Assembly (NCBI RefSeq): GCF_025567625.1 | Contig: NZ_JAOQJC010000041.1 | Location: 1-64,000, forward strand | Direction: 5' to 3' | Length of the DNA stretch: 64,000 nt | DNA from: Paenibacillus sp. J5C2022 | GTDB taxonomy: Bacteria > Bacillota > Bacilli > Paenibacillales > Paenibacillaceae | In this document: positions 8,582 to 17,977 of the stretch, in pieces | Numbering within the stretch: the stretch's first letter is position 1 | Layout of the letters: every line of letters starts with the position of its first letter | Notes under the pieces: generated by a model | What the model was told of the DNA's origin: nothing | Seen by the model: the letters and a program-made list of their open reading frames with translations, nothing else | Database searches by the model: none | Made by a program: the position numbers and the translations under genes

Positions 8582-10273
8582 TTACTGTTTCAGCGCTTCG
8601 TTCAATTCGTAGATGTCTTCGGTCAACACGGCGGTTTCCTTATTCTCCTGGTACCAGTTGTCGAACCATTCGTCCACTTTGGCTCCTCCCGCTTCTTTCC
8701 AGGCGGTTTGCATATCCTCCATCGCTTGATCGACGCTGTACTTCGAACCGCCGATTACCGCTTTCGTATAAATGTTGCCGAACATATTGGGCTCCGCACT
8801 TTTTCGAATCAGCTCGATATCCTCTGGCATAGCCGGGAAATAAACCTGATGCGTAAACAGCGGGATCGGACGTTCCGGTGAAATATACGCCTCCTCCGCT
8901 GCTTCAATCAAACCGATAAACTCTTGTTCAAGCGGATCGTTCGGATCCAGCTTATTCTTGAAAGAAGAGCATTCATCAAGACCAGGGGAAGACAACATCG
9001 TAAAATCCATGTTCCAGGACAGTTCCTGTTTATTCTTCGCTTCATCGATCACCGCAGGGCAACCGTTCGTTCCCTGATTCCAATGCGTACCTTCAAAGCC
9101 GTAAGCGAGTGTATGTTGCGTATCCGTCTTGACCAAAGCATCCACATATTTCATTACACCGACAGGGTCCTTCGCACGAGCATTTACAATTCCCGTTGTC
9201 TGTACAGGCGGCGTCACATTGGCAGTAAAGCTGCCGAATTCGCTTTCGGGCAGCGGAATGATGATAACCTTCGCAGCGGGATCGTTTTGCTTAAGCGTTT
9301 CATACGCCTGCAGACCGGCAGCCCCCGCTCCGCCGACCATCCCGATCATGCCCAGCTTTCCTGTTATAAAGTCCTGCTTCGACTTGTCACCATTTTTGTC
9401 GGCGACAAAATCTTTATCGACTGTACCCGCCTCGTACAATCTTTTCTCAAACGCCATCGCTGCCTTGATCCTGTTCCACTGTCGAATCAGTTTACCGTTC
9501 TCGATGACCCATGTGGAGTCACTGCTTGCCTCATGGTAAGATCCGAACATTTGATCCACAACCATGCCGCTGGCAAAGCTTAGCGCCATTCCGAATGTAT
9601 CATCTTTCCCGTTCCGGTCAGGATCGTCTTCGGTAAACGCTTTCGCTACTTCAAAAAACTGTTCGGTCGTTTGCGGCGCTTTCAAATTCAGATTTTCCAG
9701 CCAGTCCGCACGAACCATCAACACAACGTTATGGTTCAAACCCGAAATTCTTCCGAATTCGTACATCTTCCCGTCCGACTTGGTCGTCAGTTTTTTGATA
9801 ATCGGATATTTCTCCAGAAATTCCTTGTATTCCGTACTGTGCTGCGCAATCAAGTCGTCCAGCGGCATAAGTTGCTTCTGGTTGTATAATTGATTTCGGA
9901 TAGCCGCGTTAAATTCAAAGATCAAATCCGGCGCAGCGCCCGAAGCAAACAGCGTATTCAACTTCTCAGCGGGATTGTTCCGGGGAATGGCAACAAATGT
10001 CGTATCGACTCCGCTGTTTTCAACCAGCCATTTCGTCCATCGATTATTTTCGATCGTTCCTTCTTCAACCGGAACATTGCCGCGATCGTAGATCGACACT
10101 GAAATCTCATGTTTCGTCTGGTCATCCTGTTGGCTGGAAGTCCCCTCCTTGCTTCCCTCGGCATTCGGTTCGCTTCCATTCGAGCTGTTGTTCGAACAAC
10201 CCGCCAGGAAGCTCATCGCAGCCAGTGCTGCAAGCAACAGTAGAACCATCGTCTTTTTCCAGTTTTTATGCAC
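8582..10273 (-). CDS. Extracellular solute-binding lipoprotein (LplA-like)
   Basis: About 563 residues, a family 1 extracellular sugar-binding lipoprotein for the ABC importer encoded just upstream. The signal is a short basic start, a Leu/Ala-rich core and the lipobox LAGC with Cys at about residue 26, followed by a Ser/Asn-rich linker. The best start is GTG 10273, with GGGAGG 8 nt upstream. An ATG 18 codons earlier at 10327 lacks such a site and would add a polar stretch before the signal peptide. It follows the permease genes by about 120 nt and is separated from the lyase gene by a stem-loop. The ligand is presumably the oligosaccharide released by that lyase. Confidence 0.88.
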   Translation of the reverse strand: MHKNWKKTMVLLLLAALAAMSFLAGCSNNSSNGSEPNAEGSKEGTSSQQDDQTKHEISVSIYDRGNVPVEEGTIENNRWTKWLVENSGVDTTFVAIPRNNPAEKLNTLFASGAAPDLIFEFNAAIRNQLYNQKQLMPLDDLIAQHSTEYKEFLEKYPIIKKLTTKSDGKMYEFGRISGLNHNVVLMVRADWLENLNLKAPQTTEQFFEVAKAFTEDDPDRNGKDDTFGMALSFASGMVVDQMFGSYHEASSDSTWVIENGKLIRQWNRIKAAMAFEKRLYEAGTVDKDFVADKNGDKSKQDFITGKLGMIGMVGGAGAAGLQAYETLKQNDPAAKVIIIPLPESEFGSFTANVTPPVQTTGIVNARAKDPVGVMKYVDALVKTDTQHTLAYGFEGTHWNQGTNGCPAVIDEAKNKQELSWNMDFTMLSSPGLDECSSFKNKLDPNDPLEQEFIGLIEAAEEAYISPERPIPLFTHQVYFPAMPEDIELIRKSAEPNMFGNIYTKAVIGGSKYSVDQAMEDMQTAWKEAGGAKVDEWFDNWYQENKETAVLTEDIYELNEALKQ

Positions 10274-10397
10274 GTTTACAACCTCCCAATGATCTAAATC
10301 CCATCGATTCATTTCTATCTCTTTCACTCTTTCGCCTCTCCTTCCTGTTGATCCCCCCTTTCATTGCTGCAGCTGTACGATTCCGTCGGACGGATGC

Positions 10398-11273
10398 CTA
10401 ACCTTTAATCGAACCGATCAGTACGCCTTTGACGAAATATTTTTGCAGGAAAGGATATACGACAAGCATCGGCACAATCATGATCATAATTCCTGCCGCC
10501 TTGATGCCTTCCGGCGTTATTGCGGCAACATCCTCAGGCTGAAGACTGATCATCTCCTGAAGCAGCGATTGATTCTGCACCATCTGCTGCACAATCACGG
10601 TTAAATTCAGCAGATGCGTGTCGTTAATGAAGAGCAATACATTCATAAAGGCATTCCAGAATCCTACCGCATAGAATAACGTCAACGTTGCCAGTACGGG
10701 CTTCGATAACGATAAGTAAATGCTCAGCAGCAGCCTCCATTCCCCGCAGCCATCCATTCGGGCCGCATCATCCAGTTCAGTGGGAATGTTCTGAAAGAAT
10801 GTCCTCATCACCAGCATATTAAAGGTGCTGACCAACCCCGGCAGCCATATCGCACCGTACGTATTGATCAATCCAAGTGATTTCAGCACCAGGAAGAGCG
10901 GGATGACACCTCCGTTAAACAACATGGTGAATACAATGATAAACGTAATTTGACTTCGCGCGTAGCAATAGGTCCGGGATAAAGGGTATGCCGTCATAAC
11001 GGTAAACAACATGCTGAGCAGAACCCCGACGACCGTGATGATTAAGCTGTTCTTGAACCCGCTTACAACAGGAGTCCCGTCCAGCAACAGCATATAAGAC
11101 TCCAGCGTTGCGCCCACCGGCCAGAACTTCACGAAGCCCGACATAATCGATTGCGAGTCGCTGAGCGACAGCGCAATAATATGAAGCAAAGGCAGCAAAC
11201 AAGACAACGCTGCGGCCGTAAGCACGGCATAATTGGCAGCGTAAAACAGTTTCTCACTAGTAGTCGTTCTCAA
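10398..11273 (-). CDS. Sugar ABC transporter permease, YtcP/MalG type
   Basis: About 292 residues with six predicted membrane segments. The cytoplasmic EAA-type loop is seen as ELDDAARMDGCGEWRLL, the site that contacts the ATPase. The C-terminal end VLIGSIKG is typical of the YtcP group. The start is taken as TTG 11273, 8 nt after GGGAGG. The GTG at 11282 overlaps that site. It follows the partner permease after a 13-nt gap. The two permeases and the lipoprotein form a complete importer apart from the ATPase, which is missing here. Confidence 0.9.
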   Translation of the reverse strand: MRTTTSEKLFYAANYAVLTAAALSCLLPLLHIIALSLSDSQSIMSGFVKFWPVGATLESYMLLLDGTPVVSGFKNSLIITVVGVLLSMLFTVMTAYPLSRTYCYARSQITFIIVFTMLFNGGVIPLFLVLKSLGLINTYGAIWLPGLVSTFNMLVMRTFFQNIPTELDDAARMDGCGEWRLLLSIYLSLSKPVLATLTLFYAVGFWNAFMNVLLFINDTHLLNLTVIVQQMVQNQSLLQEMISLQPEDVAAITPEGIKAAGIMIMIVPMLVVYPFLQKYFVKGVLIGSIKG

Positions 11274-11286
11274 CTTCTTCACCTCC

Positions 11287-12195
11287 CTACCATAGTTGTT
11301 GATCGAAGCGGCGAGCGATCCGATTGGCTGTCACGATCAGCACCAGACCTACAATGGATTCGAAGAACCCTACCGCCGCCGCCAGGCTGAATTGTCCCGA
11401 CTGCAGACCGGTCTTGTAAATATAAGTGCTGATAACTTCTGATACGTTCGCTACAGCGTTGTTCTGAAGTACGAACACTTTATCGAATCCAACCTCCATG
11501 ACTTGGCCCATGGACAGAATCAACAGCAGGATGATCGTCGAGCGAATGCCGGGCAGCGTAACATGCCATATTTGTCTGAATTTCCCTGCCCCGTCCAGAC
11601 TTGACGCTTCATACAGACTGGAATCGATCGTGCTTAGCGCGGCCAAATAAATAATGGCGCTGAAGCCCGCTTCCTTCCATACGCCTGAACCAAGGAAGAT
11701 GGCGATCCACGATGTCTCGTCATACAGGAAAGGATACGGTTCGCCAAGCCAGCGCTCGAGCATATGATTGATCATGCCGGATTGCTGCGAGAAGATCGTC
11801 ACGACAATCCCTCCCACAATAACCCAGGAGAAGAAGTGCGGCAGATAGACCAGTGTCTGTACTGCCCGCTTGAACCACATCTTTCTCGCTTCATTGAGCA
11901 GAATGGCCAGCATAATGGGAAAGGGAAAGCTCACGATGACAGTCAGCAGGCTCAGAGTCAAGGTATTGCGAATAATCGATAACGTCTGCGAATTGGTGAA
12001 TATCCATTCGAAGTATTGTAAGCCTACCCATGGGCTGTGCAGGATGCCGTCCGTAAAATTGTAATTTTTGAATGCGATAACGAGTCCGGCCATAGGCAAA
12101 TAGCGAAAGACGATATAGAACAGAAGGACGGGAGCAAGCATGATGAACAACGGAATATTTTGCTTGAATCTTCTTGTTACGCTTTGGGATGTCAT
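11287..12195 (-). CDS. Sugar ABC transporter permease, LplB type
   Basis: 302 residues, six membrane segments, with the EAA-type loop EASSLDGAGKFRQIWHVTLPG. It is the first gene of the lyase/sulfatase operon. GAGGTG precedes the ATG by 4 nt. It pairs with the YtcP-type permease downstream to form the membrane channel of a complex-sugar importer. Confidence 0.9.
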   Translation of the reverse strand: MTSQSVTRRFKQNIPLFIMLAPVLLFYIVFRYLPMAGLVIAFKNYNFTDGILHSPWVGLQYFEWIFTNSQTLSIIRNTLTLSLLTVIVSFPFPIMLAILLNEARKMWFKRAVQTLVYLPHFFSWVIVGGIVVTIFSQQSGMINHMLERWLGEPYPFLYDETSWIAIFLGSGVWKEAGFSAIIYLAALSTIDSSLYEASSLDGAGKFRQIWHVTLPGIRSTIILLLILSMGQVMEVGFDKVFVLQNNAVANVSEVISTYIYKTGLQSGQFSLAAAVGFFESIVGLVLIVTANRIARRFDQQLW

Positions 12196-12239
12196 GATTC
12201 ACCTCGTGTAAAGTTGGGATGTGTTCGGAAGATACATTC

Positions 12240-12268
12240 ACTGTAAGGGAGAACGAGTGCCGAGGCAA
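12240..12268 (-). promoter_or_regulatory. Candidate promoter of the lyase/sulfatase operon
   Basis: On the minus strand TTGCCT (12268-12263), a 17-nt spacer and TACAGT (12245-12240) lie 45 nt before the first permease start. Upstream, the 10-mer GATAAACCGT occurs twice in the same orientation (12286-12295 and 12366-12375), a possible pair of activator half-sites for the AraC protein encoded next door. This is assigned by inspection only. Confidence 0.4.
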
Positions 12269-12398
12269 TAACCATGAATTGACCGGATAAACCGTACTTG
12301 ACACATAAGGCGCAACAGCCGCGTACGCTGACCATGATCATGGTTTGCGCCCGCGGCTGCTATGAGATAAACCGTTTTTTACACGCTATCCGTTTTTG

Positions 12399-14660
12399 TT
12401 AGTTTACCGTTCCGATTTCCTTGCGGAAATCGCCGGGCGTCATGCCGTTTACCTTCTTAAATACTCGAATGAACGAGATGGAGCGCATATAGCCGACTTG
12501 ATTCGCCACATTCTGAACCGACAGCTCAGTGTCTCCCAGCAGGCTTCGGGCATGTTCCATTCGAATGTGGAGCAAGCAATCGATGAAATTTTCGCCCATC
12601 TCCTCTTTAAAGACTCGGCTCAAGTAAGAAGGGTGAAGACCGAAGCGTTCGCTGACCAGATTCAAGGATAGCTCGGGATTGGCGAAGTGCTGTTCCAGAT
12701 ACTGCTTGACCTCCATGATCATCCGGTAATTGGAACGCTCCGCCTTCAGCCCTTCCATCCCCTCTGCAAGCCGCTCTAACGTATCTCGGAATTGTTCCTT
12801 CAACAGATGAATACTCTCCAGCCTTCCGGCATCCCGCTCCATTGTCGGCAGCGCTTCTTCCTTCCATAACCCCGCATATTCGGAAGATAGACGTTGAAAT
12901 TTCCGCTCGAAACCGTACATCATATAGTTCATTTGATTGGCGATTTCCTCGAATGAGTACATGCGGTCTTCCAACGCCTGAAACCATTCGTTGAACTTGT
13001 CCTCCCACTGGTTCCCCGAACCGAACGATTGAACAAGCGAATCGATCAGTCGCAAGCAGGCGTACGCTTCTCCTCTTGGCTTTCGGTTGACTTCTTCATA
13101 GCCCAGTACTTTATTGCTTCCCAGAGATGACTTGAATCGAAGAACCTCGGCCGCTTCTCCGTAAGATTCCGGCAGATCGGCAATATGCCGCACGCAGGAG
13201 CCGATACCGATCGTAATGGAGAAATTCAAATTGTCATCCACCCACTGCTTCAACTTCCTGCCGATATCTGTCGTATCGTCATCCTTGGCTTCGTGTCCGT
13301 ATAGAACAAGTACCGCGAGCTGATCGTTCGCAATCCATTCCTTCCACACATGGCAATTCCGTTGAACGCCAACCTCTTGTGCCACACTGCTGATGACAAA
13401 TTTCAATAAATATTGGTCTTTATTCGAGTAGACTTCGCAAAATTCGGTATAGTTGTCGATCTCCACAATAAATACGGCCATTTGAACAAACCCATGTTCC
13501 AGTCCGAGCTCTTCCGCCTGCGACTTCCATTCCGCAATGGAGACAGGCCGCGTGCCTTCCATCACTTCTTGAAAGAAATATCGTCTTCGGAATATCAAAT
13601 CGTCCTCATGCAGCCTCTGGTACTTGGTCGTTTGTTCCATCAGATTCTCCACGGAGCTCTCGATAAACTTAAGTTCATCGGCTTCGCCTCGATCCATCAA
13701 CAGCTTCATATTAATCTGCGAGAAGGTGTGAATGCGTCCCAATATGGATTCAATCGGCTTATAGTTGCGTCTCGTTGCCACGATCATCCATATGAAGCCC
13801 GCGATTACCGTCAGTAGGCCGAACATGATCCAGAAGGAGGAGAATGAATAGATCCAGCTAAGCCAGGACTCCGTCCGGATTCCGCTGCGGAAGTCCCAAC
13901 CGGTATAGTCCGATCGGAAGGCGCTCCATTCATTGCCGCCGGCGCTTGGCTGCCGCTCATCCCCTGCATGATTCTGCGCTTCGGAGTAACTAATGAGTAA
14001 TTGATCGTTCCGGTCGTACACATGAATGAATCCGGACTGAGGGTAGCTCATCTCCTTAATTAATCGATGCAGAGACTTCATGCTCACGTTCGTCACAATA
14101 TACCCGTCCGCTCCGGTCAGCAGCGGAACCTTCCTGACAAGGCTAACCACCTGCCTCGGTTGGCCATCTCCCTGAAATTCGCGGAAGCTTCTGTTCCCCG
14201 TCCAATTGTAGGTGAGCACCTCTTCATTCAGCACTTGCGCGAGAAAGCCGTTATCTCCGAACTGTTCATACGGAAGTACGCCTTTCGTCGTCAGAGCGAC
14301 GCGGTCGGCATTGCGATAGAAATAGATCGAATCGATAATCGATTCGCTTGCGATCATATTATCGATGATCTGAGTAGCTCCGAATATCGAGAGATAGGTG
14401 TCCGAGCGATATGCCGGATCGAAAAAGCGGGAAATTTCCTCGGAATGCTCGATTTCCTTCATCAAGGAGCGTTCGATGGCATGAAGCGTATTGTCAATGA
14501 TGGCAGCGGTCTGTCTGGCGGATATTTCATTCGACTTGATAATGGCGTTACGATTCATTTCGTTCATCGCCAGGAAGGCCAGGAGGATAATCATGGTAGT
14601 CGTCATGAAGAAGATGGGCAGATAGGAAAGAAGCATGCGGTAAAACCAGCTTTTGTTCAT
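12399..14660 (-). CDS. Membrane-bound AraC-family transcriptional regulator (YesS-like)
   Basis: 753 residues. A first membrane segment (about residues 10-30), a long extracellular sensor domain (about 35-265) and a second membrane segment (about 272-295) are followed by a cytoplasmic linker and a C-terminal double helix-turn-helix AraC domain (about 650-750, with FGLHPSYLSRVFKEEMGENF). This layout is known from regulators that sense extracellular or binding-protein-bound sugar and activate neighbouring transport operons. It lies about 200 nt upstream of the permease operon on the same strand and is the obvious candidate regulator of it. GGGAG lies 7 nt before the ATG. Confidence 0.88.
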   Translation of the reverse strand: MNKSWFYRMLLSYLPIFFMTTTMIILLAFLAMNEMNRNAIIKSNEISARQTAAIIDNTLHAIERSLMKEIEHSEEISRFFDPAYRSDTYLSIFGATQIIDNMIASESIIDSIYFYRNADRVALTTKGVLPYEQFGDNGFLAQVLNEEVLTYNWTGNRSFREFQGDGQPRQVVSLVRKVPLLTGADGYIVTNVSMKSLHRLIKEMSYPQSGFIHVYDRNDQLLISYSEAQNHAGDERQPSAGGNEWSAFRSDYTGWDFRSGIRTESWLSWIYSFSSFWIMFGLLTVIAGFIWMIVATRRNYKPIESILGRIHTFSQINMKLLMDRGEADELKFIESSVENLMEQTTKYQRLHEDDLIFRRRYFFQEVMEGTRPVSIAEWKSQAEELGLEHGFVQMAVFIVEIDNYTEFCEVYSNKDQYLLKFVISSVAQEVGVQRNCHVWKEWIANDQLAVLVLYGHEAKDDDTTDIGRKLKQWVDDNLNFSITIGIGSCVRHIADLPESYGEAAEVLRFKSSLGSNKVLGYEEVNRKPRGEAYACLRLIDSLVQSFGSGNQWEDKFNEWFQALEDRMYSFEEIANQMNYMMYGFERKFQRLSSEYAGLWKEEALPTMERDAGRLESIHLLKEQFRDTLERLAEGMEGLKAERSNYRMIMEVKQYLEQHFANPELSLNLVSERFGLHPSYLSRVFKEEMGENFIDCLLHIRMEHARSLLGDTELSVQNVANQVGYMRSISFIRVFKKVNGMTPGDFRKEIGTVN

Positions 14661-14795
14661 GAGTTCGCTCCCTGTGAAATATGCTGAATGATGATAGTAA
14701 GCCTACTATATCATATTTCTTCCAAGCCAAGAGGAACGAACCGATATCCAAAAATTGACCCATAAACCTGATTTGATTGTGATATGTTTGCACTT

Positions 14796-14832
14796 AAAAA
14801 GAGCTAGTTATCTATTATAACCAGCTCTTTTT
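14796..14832. terminator. Bidirectional terminator
   Basis: A long stem AAAAAGAGCT-A-GTTAT / ATAAC-C-AGCTCTTTTT with one A.C mismatch and a 5-nt loop. T-runs are present on both strands. It ends the minus-strand operon of 14921-26464 and insulates the AraC gene at 12399-14660 from readthrough. Confidence 0.85.
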
Positions 14833-14920
14833 CTTCATTTTTGACTTTGGGACTTAACTTAATGACATTGCCAATCATGCAGTTGTTCTTCTCACTTCAA
14901 CTCTATTCCATGCCCGCCAC

Positions 14921-17900
14921 CTACCCTTCAGCAGCGAAATCGGCCCCCGCAGCAGCGCCTGTACCAGCGATCGCAGCTTCAGCCAAAGCCGCGGCCAACA
15001 GCCGGCGATCGGCATACGCCTCATCCCAGTTGCTATAGGTTGCATCCTGGCAGATGAAGTCAAAGCTTCTCCCCGCTGTGGCAGCAACAAAAGCCTGAAT
15101 CTCAGCAGCAAAAGCAGACGTGCCTATCCGCCCGTATTGATGATAGAACTGACAGTAATCATCCCTGCCCGGAGCGCTGAGCAAGAGTCCGTTGATCTGC
15201 TCGCGATACTGCTTCCAGACTTCCGGTATAGATTCGCCAATGCTGAGACTATGCGCGATATTGTAAGCAAGCTTCAGATTCGGTATGCCCAGGCTGGAGA
15301 TAAACGCCGCTGTTTCGGCTGTTGACTTTAACAGTCTGCCTTTAGTTCCATTCTGCAAGTATATAGTTATGCCATGCTGCTCTGCCATACTGGCAATGTG
15401 CCGCAAGGTAGCGCCCATTGCAGCAATTGCCTGTTCCTCCATAATATGATTCTCCGCATTGCGGTGCAGAATGAAGAGCGCATGCTTGCATCCATAGAGC
15501 GCTGCTTTCTCCAACACAGCGGCGATTCTCGCCATATTGTCCGCATACCTGTCCTTCAGATTATCAAGCAGCGAGAATTGCGGATAATGATTGAGCAGAC
15601 TGGTGAAGTCGACAATCACATCTGCCTTGCGCCGCCTGACATATGCCGCTTCTGTTCGGAGCCAGGTGATGTCCCGTTCCAGGAAATAGGCGGCATCCAG
15701 CTTGGCGCCTTGGAAATGATGGCTGAATGTCGGCCTTGCCAGCAACTCTGCCTTGAACGATTCCGGCTGGCGCACAGCCAGGAAGTGCCCGGCAGTCGGC
15801 TCAGGCGCAAATGCCAGCGTGTGTGTCTTGGCTCCCCCCTGTTCTGTAACAAACTTAAACAAACGAATATCCGCCGGATGAATCAACTGGTCGCCGCTGC
15901 CTTCCACTTCACGATCCCTATTCCCGAACTGTTGGGCATAATAGCCCGGCAATGTGTCCGGCAGCTGCGGCAGCGCAAGTTCTTCCGCAAGCTTGAAGGC
16001 ACGCTTCGTCCTGAAGCTGAACCGCTGGACAGCAGCAGTATGATTCACAACCGCAACCAACAGTGAACCGTCTGCACGGCCATTGACAATATATTGCAAG
16101 CTTGCATTATCCACTTCCACGATCCGTTCCCGTTCGATTGCGGCCGCAATGTGTTGCGCGACTGCGGACAAATAATGGTAGAAGCGCGGGATATCCTGCT
16201 CCTCAATATTATCGGCGGCACCGATGGTCCGCATAGTCACAATGTCAGGTCCCATCAGGCAACGCGCCTCGCGTTCCTCCAGCGTATAAGGCACCAGCTT
16301 CTCGGCATTGAGCCCATAAGGCGATGTGATGAAGCTTACTTGTCCCAAGCCATAGGACGATTGGACAATCAGCGGCAAGCCGCTGTCTGCAACTCTGGCG
16401 ACCGCTTCTGCACCAGGCGCGCATACCACGCTGTAGTAATCGAACGAGCGCTCGGCAATAGCGCGTCCCTGCAGCACAATCTCGCTGTTCTCGCCACTGC
16501 GGCGCAGCTCTCCCAGCGAATCAATGCCGCATAAGGCCAGTGCCTTCGCTTCGTAATCCGCTGTGGGCGAGGCATCGGCCAGAGCAGCCGCACAGAGGAT
16601 GACATGGCCGCCTGCCGCGGCAAAGCCCGCCAGCTTGTCAATCAATTCCGCATCCAATACCAGCTTGCCGGCTACAATGACTGTACGATAGCTGCCCAGC
16701 ACTGGCGCCTCCACATCCGAGAACAGCACATCTGCCAGCTCGCCATGGGGCGTCGCCGTCAAGAAGCCGCGCTCGTCGCGGTAGAATCCGGCATTCTCAT
16801 ACTCGGGATACAGCATGCTGAACAGTGCGTGTACCTGATAATCGCCAGCTTCATAAGGCAAGGTGCCCCACACCTTATAATACTCATGCGCATACAGATG
16901 CCGCGGCGGCGTCCAACCGTTATGAAAATCCATCAGGATGGCCACCGGCGTGTACATGGAGCCGGGAGAGCCATTGGCGCGTACATATTCCGCAGCCTCC
17001 GCATGAATTTGCCCGACAGGGGTCAGCTTCGTCCCGGGAGGATCTAGTTCATCCGGCATTGTGAAGCCCCATTCGAGTCCGAGAATATCACAATTGTACA
17101 TGTACTCCACATAGATCAGCCGTCGCAGCAAGCTGAGGCTTGAGCCTGATTCAGGGCCGAACTCATAGCCATTCTCGAACCCTTCCCGCTCAAAATCCTT
17201 ATACCCGAACCGATTCCAGATCGAGGCATTGGCGAACCAGAGCAGACCGTATTGCTTGCCCGCCCCGCGCAGGTACGCATACCACACATTGGCATTCGGC
17301 AATGCCTGCGCTGTCTCCGCCCCGATCATAATCGTATTGCCTTCCTTGGCAAAATAATGGCAGAAGTGCATCGAGCAGACCGCTACCAGTTGATTGTCAA
17401 AATGATTGCCCAATTGCTCAAAATGGCGTTGAAAGTGGGCGTAATGGCTACGCCTGTCGCCTTGCACCGGGCTGATCATCGACGTGTAGCCTCCGATATA
17501 GCGCCCATCCTGCTCCCCGTTGTCGAAGCCAAGGAAGTGATTGCCCAGTGTCTCCCGCAAATAAGCCGCCGCTTCCTCCGGCACCTCGTATTCGCCCCAT
17601 GACGAACGATCAAGCATCGAGCCAGGCACATAACCCCAAATGTCGAAGATGTACAGCCCGCGAGCCTTTACCTCATCGACGAACGCCTTGAAGTTCGGCG
17701 CGTACAGAAACTTGTAGAACAGCCATAGAATATTGCCTATTTTGTAGTGCTTCGTATACAAGTCCAGCTCTTTGTTAAAATCCTTGATTTCTCCGGACTT
17801 ATTATCGATATCCATCGCCCGCAAGGAAGAAAACTGGATCTGGTTGCCCAGATCCCCCCGCGTTATCGCCCGTGCGAACCGGCGATGGAATTCAGGATGA

Positions 17901-17962
17901 CGCTCCGGTTCAACACAATATACATTTACAGTTGGTGGCACCGCAGTACCCGCTCTCCCCAT
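14921..17962 (-). CDS. Glycosidase-like protein fused to a xylose-isomerase-like TIM barrel
   Basis: About 1013 residues, no signal peptide, so cytoplasmic. Residues 1-350 look like a TIM-barrel glycosidase (IFDIWGYVPG, GFDNGE, IMIGAETA and LGLEWGF offer Glu candidates near 150, 216 and 298). Residues 380-500 resemble the Rossmann-like beta-galactosidase trimerisation fold (FAAAGGHVILCAAAL). Residues from about 735 on read as an AP-endonuclease-2/xylose-isomerase-like barrel (ADVIVDFTSLLNHYP, QHGITIYLQNG, LKLAYNIAHS). I do not recognise a named GH family. ATG 17962 follows GAGGTG by 7 nt. The TTG at 17977 lacks a site of its own. It lies 15 nt after the GH101-like gene and presumably processes what that surface enzyme releases. 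Confidence 0.6.
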   Translation of the reverse strand: MGRAGTAVPPTVNVYCVEPERHPEFHRRFARAITRGDLGNQIQFSSLRAMDIDNKSGEIKDFNKELDLYTKHYKIGNILWLFYKFLYAPNFKAFVDEVKARGLYIFDIWGYVPGSMLDRSSWGEYEVPEEAAAYLRETLGNHFLGFDNGEQDGRYIGGYTSMISPVQGDRRSHYAHFQRHFEQLGNHFDNQLVAVCSMHFCHYFAKEGNTIMIGAETAQALPNANVWYAYLRGAGKQYGLLWFANASIWNRFGYKDFEREGFENGYEFGPESGSSLSLLRRLIYVEYMYNCDILGLEWGFTMPDELDPPGTKLTPVGQIHAEAAEYVRANGSPGSMYTPVAILMDFHNGWTPPRHLYAHEYYKVWGTLPYEAGDYQVHALFSMLYPEYENAGFYRDERGFLTATPHGELADVLFSDVEAPVLGSYRTVIVAGKLVLDAELIDKLAGFAAAGGHVILCAAALADASPTADYEAKALALCGIDSLGELRRSGENSEIVLQGRAIAERSFDYYSVVCAPGAEAVARVADSGLPLIVQSSYGLGQVSFITSPYGLNAEKLVPYTLEEREARCLMGPDIVTMRTIGAADNIEEQDIPRFYHYLSAVAQHIAAAIERERIVEVDNASLQYIVNGRADGSLLVAVVNHTAAVQRFSFRTKRAFKLAEELALPQLPDTLPGYYAQQFGNRDREVEGSGDQLIHPADIRLFKFVTEQGGAKTHTLAFAPEPTAGHFLAVRQPESFKAELLARPTFSHHFQGAKLDAAYFLERDITWLRTEAAYVRRRKADVIVDFTSLLNHYPQFSLLDNLKDRYADNMARIAAVLEKAALYGCKHALFILHRNAENHIMEEQAIAAMGATLRHIASMAEQHGITIYLQNGTKGRLLKSTAETAAFISSLGIPNLKLAYNIAHSLSIGESIPEVWKQYREQINGLLLSAPGRDDYCQFYHQYGRIGTSAFAAEIQAFVAATAGRSFDFICQDATYSNWDEAYADRRLLAAALAEAAIAGTGAAAGADFAAEG

Positions 17963-17977
17963 CTCTTTACACCTCAA

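Noticed and set aside
12300..12360. Terminator for the YesS-like gene formed by CAGCCGCG/CGCGGCTG with an inner ACCATGATCATGGT palindrome
   Set aside because: The hairpin is plausible, but no T-run follows on the minus strand and the stem has a large interruption. It could equally be part of the upstream activator region.
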